The position numbers were made by a program, and so were the translations under genes. Shown here in pieces: positions 1 to 7,419 of a stretch of 10,130 nt of DNA; positions within the stretch are counted from its first letter, which is position 1, and each line of letters begins with the position of its first letter. The stretch spans positions 1-10,130 of the forward strand of contig CAUJFT010000057.1 of assembly GCA_963169475.1 (NCBI GenBank), written 5' to 3'. This DNA is from Bacteroidota bacterium. GTDB taxonomy: Bacteria > Bacteroidota > Bacteroidia > J057. The notes under the pieces were generated by a model, which made no database searches, was not told the origin of the DNA, and saw only the letters and a program-made list of their open reading frames with translations.

Positions 1-2440
1 GTCCAACATCGGAAGAACTAAGAATCTTGGGTTTGGAACCGGGAAATGCCCCGTCTAAGGTAGCAAGTAATTTATTCACAATCTCATCGCCAGCCTTGAC
101 ATCTTCTTTTTTATAGGAAGTCGTAACCTGAACTTGAGAAGAAGAAGCCAGGGTTTTGATTACCGGAGCTTCTCCTGCATAAGCAGTAGTCAAGTCGGTA
201 CGAACTCTTTCAAGGTCTGCATCACTCAACGATTTATTCTGAAACTCCACAACATACTGCCGTCCGCCTTTAAAGTCCACCCCAAGTTTGAACCCTACGG
301 TAAGCATCAGCACAATACTGATAACAGTGAGCGTACCGGATAGCATATAAAATGATTTCTTACGTTTGGTAAATTTAAGGTCGATGCCATTAAACATATT
401 CAAGGTCTTCTCACTTCCAAAAGAAATGATTTGTCCTTTATCTGCATAATACTCAAGGATTAAACGGGTAAGTAACAAGGTAGAAACCAAAGAGGTAAGA
501 ATACCAATGATCAACGTTACAGCAAACCCTTTAATCGGTCCCACCCCGAAGGCAAACAATACAACCCCTGTCAGCAAAGTGGTTACGTTAGAGTCTATGA
601 TAGAAGAAAAAGCGTTTTGGAAACCGGCTTTAATGGCGGCTTTCTGGGTTTTGCCATGGCGGAACTCCTCCCTCACCCTTTCAAAGACAAGTACGTTTGC
701 ATCTACTGCCATACCGATGGTTAGGATAATCCCTGCAATACCCGGCAATGTAAGTACGATATTAAAAGCGGCAGAGGCTGCAATCAACGCAAACAAGTTA
801 AATAGTAATGCTACTACTGCATAAACCCCTGCTTTTCTGTAATACCAAACCATTAATAGTCCTACACAAAGTAAAGACATCACAAAAGAAATTAATCCGC
901 TATTGATATTACTTGCCCCTAATGACGGTCCTACAATATCTTCTCCAATAATCTTAGCTGGAACAGGTAATTGACCTGCTTTCAATACGTTGGCTAAGTC
1001 TCCCGCCTCATCTGCCGTAAAGTCTCCGGTAATTTGAGAGCGTCCGCCGGCTATTTTTCCTTGTACGGTAGGGAAAGAGTAAACCATGCGGTCTAAGGTA
1101 ATGGCAACAGATTTTTGTATGTTATCTTCTGTAATCCTAGCCCAGTCTTGCGCACCTTCGATGTTCATAGACATATCCACTACGAAGCGGTTATTTTCGT
1201 CAGTAGTTCTACGTGCGGTCGTTACTTTATCTCCTCCCAATACTGGTTCGCCTCCTTCTGCACGGATAGCTACAAGCCCGTGTGCTTTTCCGGCAATCGG
1301 TTTCAATGTCCAGAAAAACGCCATATCATCAGGGATTATCTCTGCGATTTCTTCATTCTTCAAGTATTGATTTACCTTGGCAGTATCTTCTGGCATAGCA
1401 TATCCTACCAGCGGAGACTTAGGGTTAATGCTTTGTAAATCAGGATAAGGACACACTCCAAAGAAAGGGTTTTCTCTTTTGAATTTTGCAACTTGTTCGT
1501 CCTTGGAAAGAGAAGCACTGTCTTTGTCTGTACTATCTCCGGAGGCAAGGTCATTACTAGCGGCAGAGTCTTTTTTCGCGACCTCTTTCTTTGCAGAATC
1601 TGGTTTAGTGTTCGTTGAGTCTGATTTTGCTACTGCATTTTTGGTAGTATCTTCCTTTACTAAGCCTTCAATAATTTTGGATTTTTCATTGATTTCTACC
1701 ATCACCCGAATAGCCTCTTCAATCGTATAGGTAGTCCAAAATTCAAGTTTAGCGGTACTACGGAGCAGTTTTCTAACCCTTTCGGGTTCTTTTACGCCGG
1801 GAAGCTCTACAATAATCCTACCGGTACCTTCTTGTTTTTGAAGGTTAGGAGACACTACCCCAAATTGGTCAATACGGGTACGAATGATGTTAAAAGTGCG
1901 GTCAATCGCTCCTTTTGCTTCTTCGTCCAACATTTTTCTGACATCGTCATCGGAAGTGCTTACGCTAATCCCTCTGTCGTTATTCATAAATACCGCACCT
2001 AACTTTGCATTAGGGTTAATTCTTTTCAATTCTTTAATAAAGATACTTACAAAGCCCTCTTGGCTATTTTCTTTAATTTTAATAGAATTTTTGAGTGCGG
2101 CATTAAAAGCAGTATCATTGACAGAGTTAGGGGCAAGATGACGAATGACATCTTCTACTCCGATTTCAAGGGTAGCAAGCATCCCTCCTTGTAGGTCAAG
2201 CCCCAAGGTAAATGAGCGGTCTATCGCTCCTTTATATCTGTTCTGAAAGGCAGTATCTTTTACCAAACTTTCATAGTCTGCACAAGCAAGAGAGTCTTTC
2301 TTGCCTGAACCAATACAATTAGTTTCAGCCGCATTGTATTTAGAACTCATGCTGAATTGCCTATACGTAAAGAAAAGGTTGTACAAACAAATCAGTGAAA
2401 AAACAACTAATAAGACAATTATTGTCGGTTTATTACGCAT
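1..2440 (-). CDS. secDF: SecDF, fused protein-export membrane protein (C-terminus cut by window edge)
   Basis: SecD and SecF assist the SecYEG channel, using the proton gradient to pull exported proteins across the inner membrane. The 813 visible codons begin at an ATG and run off the left edge. I see an N-terminal membrane helix (about residues 5-27), the SecD motif LGLDLQGGM (about 78-86), a long periplasmic domain, a run of membrane helices from about 510, and the motif TIGMAVDANVLVFER (about 570-585). SecF follows, with its own first helix (about 690-715) and the motif LGVDFKGG (about 720). The SecF part lacks most of its membrane helices because of truncation. The SecD-SecF fusion in one chain is usual in Bacteroidota. 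Residues about 260-315 form a Lys/Asp/Ser/Thr/Ala-rich, low-complexity insert in the periplasmic domain. No strong promoter was found; the best -7-like box (TATATTTT, minus strand 2489-2482) has one mismatch. Confidence 0.96.
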   Translation of the reverse strand, partial: MRNKPTIIVLLVVFSLICLYNLFFTYRQFSMSSKYNAAETNCIGSGKKDSLACADYESLVKDTAFQNRYKGAIDRSFTLGLDLQGGMLATLEIGVEDVIRHLAPNSVNDTAFNAALKNSIKIKENSQEGFVSIFIKELKRINPNAKLGAVFMNNDRGISVSTSDDDVRKMLDEEAKGAIDRTFNIIRTRIDQFGVVSPNLQKQEGTGRIIVELPGVKEPERVRKLLRSTAKLEFWTTYTIEEAIRVMVEINEKSKIIEGLVKEDTTKNAVAKSDSTNTKPDSAKKEVAKKDSAASNDLASGDSTDKDSASLSKDEQVAKFKRENPFFGVCPYPDLQSINPKSPLVGYAMPEDTAKVNQYLKNEEIAEIIPDDMAFFWTLKPIAGKAHGLVAIRAEGGEPVLGGDKVTTARRTTDENNRFVVDMSMNIEGAQDWARITEDNIQKSVAITLDRMVYSFPTVQGKIAGGRSQITGDFTADEAGDLANVLKAGQLPVPAKIIGEDIVGPSLGASNINSGLISFVMSLLCVGLLMVWYYRKAGVYAVVALLFNLFALIAASAAFNIVLTLPGIAGIILTIGMAVDANVLVFERVREEFRHGKTQKAAIKAGFQNAFSSIIDSNVTTLLTGVVLFAFGVGPIKGFAVTLIIGILTSLVSTLLLTRLILEYYADKGQIISFGSEKTLNMFNGIDLKFTKRKKSFYMLSGTLTVISIVLMLTVGFKLGVDFKGGRQYVVEFQNKSLSDADLERVRTDLTTAYAGEAPVIKTLASSSQVQVTTSYKKEDVKAGDEIVNKLLATLDGAFPGSKPKILSSSDVG

Positions 2441-2535
2441 TTTAATTAAAAAAATTTAAATTCCTTTTTATGTTATTGTAAAAAATATACATGATTTATC
2501 GCTACTACGGCTAAATAAGCCTCTGCTTTGTTCAT

Positions 2536-2562
2536 AAAAACGAAGTAGGTAAGCAGCTACTT
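2536..2562 (-). terminator. weak candidate intrinsic terminator after the small membrane-protein gene
   Basis: On the minus strand a perfect 6-base inverted repeat (AAGTAG, 8-base loop, CTACTT) is followed after CG by TTTTT. It lies about 90 bases past the stop of the gene at 2655-3023 and before secDF, so it could end that transcript. The stem is short and has only two G/C pairs, so it may be chance. Confidence 0.25.
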
Positions 2563-2654
2563 ATAATCGTTATTTGGGAAAAAAATCACCCTTGGATACA
2601 AACAAAATAGATAAGTACTAAAAGGGGATTAGAGAGTTTGACGAGAGTGGGTCG

Positions 2655-3023
2655 TCAGGGTAGCGGAACATAATCCAACCGTAGTTGAGCGTAAAGTTTT
2701 TGGTTTAGTATAGGACTTAGTTGAGGGACTACCCTATTACAATAGGTCGAAATTAGGGCTTTTTGAATGTCTTCGGTAAATGACATGAGGGGAAGCGGAT
2801 AAAAAAGATTAAAAATATTCCGAACGACTTTCCATTCTTTAAAAACAATTTTTAATCTAATCTGCTTACTATCAATTGAATGAGAGTTTCTGTTATAGAT
2901 TTCTTCCAGCACTCTGAAATATTGGTCAAAGAAATAGCCTCTATGAATTTTATAAAAGACCCAAAACCCGAGAAAAAATCCCGAGCATAAGATTAATCCG
3001 TATATCCTTGCCTTTCTGACCAT
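2655..3023 (-). CDS. hypothetical single-pass membrane protein, 122 aa
   Basis: I do not recognise this protein. It starts at an ATG preceded closely by AGGATAAG, a possible ribosome site. The basic N-terminus (MVRKARIYG) leads into one hydrophobic stretch (about residues 7-25), which looks like a membrane anchor or uncleaved signal. The remaining ~95 residues are rich in basic and aromatic residues, with no motif I can name. Because no cleavage site is evident, the soluble part probably faces the periplasm, but this is inference. It lies upstream of secDF on the same strand, 214 bases away, and diverges from the lipoprotein gene at 3265. The predicted composition is protein-like and no other frame competes here, so I favour a real gene, though it is short and has no family support. 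Confidence 0.55.
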   Translation of the reverse strand: MVRKARIYGLILCSGFFLGFWVFYKIHRGYFFDQYFRVLEEIYNRNSHSIDSKQIRLKIVFKEWKVVRNIFNLFYPLPLMSFTEDIQKALISTYCNRVVPQLSPILNQKLYAQLRLDYVPLP

Positions 3024-3206
3024 CTTATCCTAAAAACGGCTGCGAATTTAGAAAAGAAAATCTAAACCACAAAATTTTTTTCGGAAAAATCAACCAAAAG
3101 CAAAAGTTACAAATGGGTAATATGTATCGGATACATCGCGGCAAAATTGTTCCTTTATAAAATCTTGCTATTTTTCAAATCATTTTGTGAAGTAAAGGCA
3201 GAATAA

Positions 3207-3238
3207 TTTTGAATTCATAAAAAATAGATAGATATTTG
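3207..3238 (+). promoter_or_regulatory. predicted Bacteroidota-type promoter for the lipoprotein pair
   Basis: TTTTG (3207-3211) and GATATTTG (3231-3238) are separated by 19 bases. This fits the known Bacteroidota layout of a -33 TTTG and a -7 TAnnTTTG, with one mismatch in the -7 box. Transcription would start near 3244, about 20 bases before the ATG at 3265. Confidence 0.45.
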
Positions 3239-3264
3239 ACAGTTATTTTAATCAATTTAAACCC

Positions 3265-4197
3265 ATGAAAAGTGTATTTAGGGCGGGAGCGATTTTTTGT
3301 TTGAGTGTTTTTTGTTTGTTAATTGGTTGTAAAGACGAGTCCAAGCTCATCGTGATAGAAGACAATAATCCCCCGCCTTATGACGGTATCCCTACTATTT
3401 TGGTAGAAAATTATGTAAACCGCCTATACATAGATGTCTTAGGTAGAGAACCTACAGATGTTGAAATGCAGGCTGAAACAGAGATGCTTAAATCTGCCGG
3501 GTTGCAGCAGAATGCAAGGTACTCGCTTATCCATAAACTCCAGAATGATAAAGGGTATCGGGAAGGAGATAGTAGCTTTTTTATTGCCTATCATCACCGA
3601 TTATATGAGTTGTGGAAAGGAGTGTTTATAGAAGGAGCATCTAATGAAGACCTCGAACAAGAAATTGGTATTGCGGAATACGCCCTTCTTTTAGACTCAC
3701 TGAGTGGAAATATACAAGGTGTTGAGATTAATCGAAGTATCGTAAAGAAGTATAAAGCCATTATCGTTTCGGAAATTGATTTTCGGGAAGGGAGAATCGG
3801 TGTCCCCCAAGTATATGAAAGAATGTTGAATAATTCTCTTTATGATAAAATCAACATGAATACCTTTAATTTTATTAGAGCATCTTTTCAGGACGTTATG
3901 AGACGTTACCCTACAGAGGCTGAATATAATAATTGTTATAATCCTATTGAGTACAATACCTCTGGTTCTTTATTTGGAATTTCGTGTACTAATAAAGATG
4001 AATATATTGCTATTCTTACAGGCTCGCGCGAATGTGAAGAGAGTATTATTCGATGGACTTATTCAAGTTTGCTTGCAAGAGAGGCTAAAACTGCAGAGGT
4101 TTACAAAGCAATACAAGATTTTCATACTACTAAAAACTACCAAAAGGTACAAGCAGATGTCTTAGTAACCGATGAGTATGCGGGGTTTCTTTTTTAA
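3265..4197 (+). CDS. lipoprotein with DUF4214-like helical modules, 310 aa
   Basis: The N-terminus is a lipoprotein signal: basic start, hydrophobic core, lipobox LIGC, with the lipidated cysteine at residue 22. The next residues are K-D-E, resembling the Lys/acidic surface-export signal described for Bacteroidota lipoproteins, so the protein may sit on the outer face of the outer membrane. The mature part appears mainly helical. Three segments share a loose pattern: residues 50-64 (YVNRLYIDVLGREPT), about 204-220 (IRASFQDVMRRYPTEAE) and about 261-280 with a closing DEY at 303-305. Such 'Y..LLGREP' modules recall DUF4214, found in some surface and S-layer-like proteins; the match is by eye only. 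Three cysteines (224, 241, 257) lie in the C-terminal half. No enzyme motif is visible. A second lipoprotein gene follows 21 bases downstream, probably in one transcript. Function unknown. Confidence 0.88.
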   Translation: MKSVFRAGAIFCLSVFCLLIGCKDESKLIVIEDNNPPPYDGIPTILVENYVNRLYIDVLGREPTDVEMQAETEMLKSAGLQQNARYSLIHKLQNDKGYREGDSSFFIAYHHRLYELWKGVFIEGASNEDLEQEIGIAEYALLLDSLSGNIQGVEINRSIVKKYKAIIVSEIDFREGRIGVPQVYERMLNNSLYDKINMNTFNFIRASFQDVMRRYPTEAEYNNCYNPIEYNTSGSLFGISCTNKDEYIAILTGSRECEESIIRWTYSSLLAREAKTAEVYKAIQDFHTTKNYQKVQADVLVTDEYAGFLF

Positions 4198-4218
4198 AAT
4201 TACAAAAATTATACAAAA

Positions 4219-4707
4219 ATGAGATATTTTCTTTTTTTACTGATAATTACAAGCTCTTTTTTTTACAGCTGCAAGTCCGGGCAAGATGTGTATCAATATG
4301 AATTAAATGACGTAAATATAAATGCCGATTATGCGGGAAAAAACAAAAGAAAAACCGAGCAGCAATACATTTCTATCTTATATGCTAACCTTTTTCAAAA
4401 AGCTATTTCTGCCAATGAATTGATAGAAATTGAAAAGGTAATAGCCTCTATCGGAGACAAAGAGTTGGCGCATGAGGTAGTTGTTAGTAATTTTATGAAC
4501 CGCTCTGGAATTATGCTTCCTCCTAAATCTGAAATGCTTGCAGATAAAACTGCCTTTGTAATGGATACTTATAAAAGGTTTTATGTTCGCGAACCTTTGG
4601 TTGCCGAAAAAACATGGTGGGTAAATTATATTACTGCTAATCCGCAGGTTAATCCGGAGCTTGTATATGTGGCATTTGCATTGTCAGAAGAGTATCTTTT
4701 TTATTGA
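4219..4707 (+). CDS. small lipoprotein with DUF4214-like module, 162 aa
   Basis: This protein has a lipoprotein signal with lipobox FYSC and the lipidated cysteine at residue 18. Unlike the upstream gene, the cysteine is followed by KSGQD, without an adjacent acidic pair, so it may face the periplasm. Residues about 49-95 form one helical module beginning YISILYANLF. Residues about 113-162 form a second, clearer one: FVMDTYKRFYVREP, then WWVNYI, ending in SEEYLFY. This matches the DUF4214 pattern of Y.R.L.REP, a central WV and a final SEEY. The architecture echoes the gene 21 bases upstream, so the two may be diverged relatives acting together on the cell envelope. The last 7 bases overlap the end of truA on the other strand. 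No catalytic residues can be named. Confidence 0.85.
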   Translation: MRYFLFLLIITSSFFYSCKSGQDVYQYELNDVNINADYAGKNKRKTEQQYISILYANLFQKAISANELIEIEKVIASIGDKELAHEVVVSNFMNRSGIMLPPKSEMLADKTAFVMDTYKRFYVREPLVAEKTWWVNYITANPQVNPELVYVAFALSEEYLFY

Positions 4708-5486
4708 ATCTTGGTTAGGTAACCCAAAGGATAATCTACTCCTGTTAAAAAGAGTCCTTCTGCGGGCGCGCTTTCTCTTGCCTTCGTTCGGCTTTTAGAG
4801 TTTATAATTTCTCTAAATTCGTCTATACTTATTTTCTCTTCTCCTACCTTTACAAGCGTGCCGGTAATTGCCCTTACCATTCCTCTTAAAAAGCGGTTCG
4901 CCTGAATATGGAAAGAGAGAACCGGGGTTATCGCCGAAAAAGGTAAAATATTACTGACAGGGGCGAAATCCCAATAGGCATAATCTAAGCGGCATATCGT
5001 TGTTTGATTGTCCGAACCGGTTTTAGCAAAGGCAGCAAAGTCGTTATACTGTGGGAGAATAGCGGCGGCTTCATTCATCTTGTTTATGGCAAGCGGGAAT
5101 CTATGATACCAAGTATAATCATCTAAAAAAGGATTTTTTTCGGAAATAATATGATAAGAATATCGTCTTCTTACCGCGTCGAATCGTGCGTTAAAATCCG
5201 GCTTTTCTGTTTTGTATAACCCCATAATACTAATATCACGCGGAAGAATAGCATTAAGACGATACATAAAATCCAAAGGTATTTCTCCTCCAAAATCAAA
5301 GTGAGCAAACAGTTGAGTGGCGTGAACTCCTGCATCCGTTCTACCCGCTCCCAATGTATAAATTGGACATCGTAACAAAGCAGATAATGATTTGTCTATC
5401 ACCGCCTGAACAGATAGGGCATTCTTTTGGATTTGCCACCCGGCATATTTTTTGCCCATAAAGGCGATTTCTATTACGTATCTCAT
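4701..5486 (-). CDS. truA: tRNA pseudouridine synthase A
   Basis: TruA converts uridines 38-40 in the anticodon arm of many tRNAs to pseudouridine, in the cytoplasm. The 261-residue product has the family's start (MRYVIEIAFMGKKYAGWQ) and the catalytic motif GAGRTDAGVHA with the nucleophilic aspartate at residue 51. It also has the conserved RRRYSYHI tyrosine segment (Tyr 109) and a FLRGMVRAITGTL stretch (about 199-211) matching the FL..MVR motif. Length is typical. I chose the ATG at 5486 over an in-frame TTG at 5504 because the family begins here and because the TTG lies inside a -7-like box (5502-5509). The gene ends 7 bases inside the convergent lipoprotein gene, leaving no room for a terminator between them. 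recX lies 158 bases upstream on the same strand. Confidence 0.96.
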   Translation of the reverse strand: MRYVIEIAFMGKKYAGWQIQKNALSVQAVIDKSLSALLRCPIYTLGAGRTDAGVHATQLFAHFDFGGEIPLDFMYRLNAILPRDISIMGLYKTEKPDFNARFDAVRRRYSYHIISEKNPFLDDYTWYHRFPLAINKMNEAAAILPQYNDFAAFAKTGSDNQTTICRLDYAYWDFAPVSNILPFSAITPVLSFHIQANRFLRGMVRAITGTLVKVGEEKISIDEFREIINSKSRTKARESAPAEGLFLTGVDYPLGYLTKIQ

Positions 5487-5501
5487 GTTTTTTTGAATGG
5501 G

Positions 5502-5509
5502 CAAAATTA
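5502..5509 (-). promoter_or_regulatory. predicted -7 box for truA
   Basis: The minus strand reads TAATTTTG, a perfect match to the Bacteroidota -7 consensus TAnnTTTG. It lies about 15 bases before the truA ATG, so the leader would be very short. I see no good -33 TTTG at the expected distance. A TTG start codon at 5504 would fall inside the box, which argues for the ATG at 5486. Confidence 0.35.
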
Positions 5510-5644
5510 GGAATTTGGGTTATTTATGGTTTTCTTGGTATTCCGATTCTAGTGTGAATTGGGCTAAAAAACTTCGTAATACTCATTTACAAAACGTTAT
5601 GATGTATTTATTTCCTGTATAAAAAGCCACAGTATCGACTTTGT

Positions 5645-6094
5645 TTAAGGAGAAGATAGATAGGCAGAAAACTCACTCCACGTAAATCCTTTTTGAAGAA
5701 GGTATCGGGTAAGTTTAGCCTTTCGTTGAATAGGGTTTTCGCGTATTAGTTCTTTTTCTTTTTTTTGGATTAATCGCTGGATTGTCTCTTCATAGGCTTC
5801 GTCGGGTATTTCTGCTTGTAATGCTTGCTGAATGAGGCTATCTGGAATTTGGTGTATCCGGATTTCAAATAATATTTTTTGCTTACCCCATTGTTTTTGC
5901 CGGAATTTACCCCCTATAAAATGGTGAGCGAATCGCTTTTCGCTAAAAAAACGTTCTTTTTCCAGAAAATTAAATATTTCTTCCCATTCTTCTTCCTGAA
6001 TTCCAAGTGCCAGCATTTTTTGGATAATTTCGGGGCGGCTTCTGTCTTGGTAGGCACAAAAAGCCGCTATTTTAGGCAAAAGAAGGTGTCCCAT
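5645..6094 (-). CDS. recX: RecX-family regulatory protein
   Basis: RecX binds RecA filaments and limits or tunes their activity in recombination and SOS repair. The 149-residue product fits the family: basic, almost all helical, about the usual length. The first repeat is LPKIAAFCAYQDRSRPEI (about 6-23), where family members have a '..YC..Q.RS..E...KL' pattern. The second contains FLEKERFFSEKRFAHHFI (about 43-60), the hallmark '..L....F.dD.rFA..f' region, followed by a basic G-K-F-R-Q-K-Q-W-G segment. A third weaker repeat ends the protein (RKAKLTRYLLQKGFTWSEF). The start is an ATG with an A-rich leader and no Shine-Dalgarno site. recA is not in the window. truA lies downstream on the same strand; co-transcription is possible, but truA appears to have its own promoter. 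Confidence 0.88.
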   Translation of the reverse strand: MGHLLLPKIAAFCAYQDRSRPEIIQKMLALGIQEEEWEEIFNFLEKERFFSEKRFAHHFIGGKFRQKQWGKQKILFEIRIHQIPDSLIQQALQAEIPDEAYEETIQRLIQKKEKELIRENPIQRKAKLTRYLLQKGFTWSEFSAYLSSP

Positions 6095-6272
6095 TTTGTT
6101 TAGGATAATTACTTTTTTAAAACGAATCCCTTAGGTTTTTATGACAAAATACTTCACCCATATAAACAATCCAAAGTGGAAAGGACGCACATAGATTAAG
6201 GTTCTAAGTATTTTTTGATTAAGAAATTCTACTAATAAAAACATAGTTTAATATATTTAAATGGATTTTTAT

Positions 6273-7379
6273 TTAGTTAGCGTCTATAATCGCGCTTAGG
6301 TTTACATGTTCTTCTATCATCTCCCTTGCTTTTTCTGTTTTCCAAGGGGTTCTTGTATTGATTTTAACTTCTATTCTTGAAATTTGAAGGGCAGAGCCAT
6401 AGGTATCTAATCGCGTGGCGACTACGGGGATTTGGTGGGTAAGTATATAGCCTTCACACCCAAAAGCCTCCGACCATTCCTCTAACCTTCCGTCTCCGGT
6501 TATAACAATTCCGGCAAGCGGGCATTTGCTTAGATGAGTAGTTTTTTGGTGAATTTTAGAGACTACTTCATTTACCCTATTGGCACTCACAACTAATAAA
6601 ACGCTAGCGTCTTCTTTGAATGTGTGAGTATCTACTAATGAGGCTGCAAGGACTTTTTCTACGCGATTATATCTTTGGTCAAAGTTATGGAGATACCGTC
6701 CATCTATTGCTTTACAGACTGTATCAAATAGCGGGTACAAGAGCGTTTTATCATAGGGCATTACCCCTAAAAGCGGGATTCCCCATTCTTTAAGTTTTAT
6801 TCCTACATAATGTTTTACCTTATCGAGCTTATCTATAAGCACTTTATTTACGATGACCCCGATAATCGGAACTTTTTGTTCCCGAAATAAACTAAGAGAA
6901 AGGTTCAGGCGGTCAATTGTATTTCCTACCCCGCCTTCTACTACGAGAATCACTGACGCTCCCAATTTTTGGGCAACTTCTGCATTAGAAAGATTCACTA
7001 CACTTCCTACGCCTGGGTGGCCTGTTCCTTCAAAGATAATAATTTCATGTTTTTTTTCTAATATTTCTGCCGCACGAAAAATATCTCCTTCAAAATCATA
7101 ATTGGAAGGGTTATCTAAATATTGTTGGGTTGCGCCCGGCCCGAGTATTACGGGGCTATGGATTTGGGGTTCCATTTCAAACTCCATGACTTGGGCAAAT
7201 AATACGGCATCTTTGTCCGCATATACTCCGGTACTCTCGTTGAGCACCCCTTCTTGTCCTACGGGTTTACAGTACCCTACGTTGTATCCTTTTTTTTTGA
7301 GTAGCTTAACTAATCCAAGCGTAGAAGTAGTCTTTCCGATATGCTGGCTAGTAGCGGCTATATATATTCTTTTTAGCAT
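6273..7379 (-). CDS. stand-alone BioD-like P-loop / DRTGG-domain protein (COG0857-like)
   Basis: This 368-residue protein resembles the N-terminal half of long phosphotransacetylases, without the catalytic PTA domain. Residues 1-200 are a BioD-like P-loop fold: TSQHIGKTT at 10-18 (P-loop lacking the usual first glycine), CKPVGQ at 37-42, FEGTGHPGVGS at 116-126 and an N-K pair in VIVNKV near 175-180. Residues about 205-330 match a DRTGG-type regulatory domain: LLVVSANRVNEVV (about 251-263), GIVITGDGR (about 280-288) and IPVVATRLDTYGSALQ (about 307-322). The reaction or ligand is unknown; a nucleotide-binding or sensory role is inference. I chose the ATG at 7379, where the family homology begins. 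A longer in-frame start at 7460 would overlap lpxD and add a Lys/Asn-rich tail. A perfect -7 box lies 17 bases upstream of the chosen start. Confidence 0.88.
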   Translation of the reverse strand: MLKRIYIAATSQHIGKTTSTLGLVKLLKKKGYNVGYCKPVGQEGVLNESTGVYADKDAVLFAQVMEFEMEPQIHSPVILGPGATQQYLDNPSNYDFEGDIFRAAEILEKKHEIIIFEGTGHPGVGSVVNLSNAEVAQKLGASVILVVEGGVGNTIDRLNLSLSLFREQKVPIIGVIVNKVLIDKLDKVKHYVGIKLKEWGIPLLGVMPYDKTLLYPLFDTVCKAIDGRYLHNFDQRYNRVEKVLAASLVDTHTFKEDASVLLVVSANRVNEVVSKIHQKTTHLSKCPLAGIVITGDGRLEEWSEAFGCEGYILTHQIPVVATRLDTYGSALQISRIEVKINTRTPWKTEKAREMIEEHVNLSAIIDAN

Positions 7380-7395
7380 ATTTATTTTATTTTTG

Positions 7396-7403
7396 CAAAT
7401 ATA
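7396..7403 (-). promoter_or_regulatory. predicted -7 box for the DRTGG-domain gene
   Basis: The minus strand reads TATATTTG, a perfect TAnnTTTG match, between the stop of lpxD and the ATG at 7379. A transcript from it would have a leader of roughly 10 bases and would exclude the upstream start at 7460. No clear -33 element is visible, so read-through from lpxD remains possible. Confidence 0.4.
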
Positions 7404-7419
7404 AATAAAGTACTTAGAT

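Noticed and set aside
134..2141. Plus-strand open frames of 69 to 107 codons across the secDF region
   Set aside because: They lie antisense to a clearly conserved secDF reading frame and their translations look like shadows, with no domain or start context.
2509..2521. Small hairpin GGCT-N5-AGCC upstream of secDF
   Set aside because: A 4-base stem in AT-rich DNA is expected by chance, and nothing around it suggests a riboswitch or operator.
5487..5504. TTG start for truA adding six residues
   Set aside because: The family begins at the downstream ATG, and the TTG falls within a predicted promoter element.
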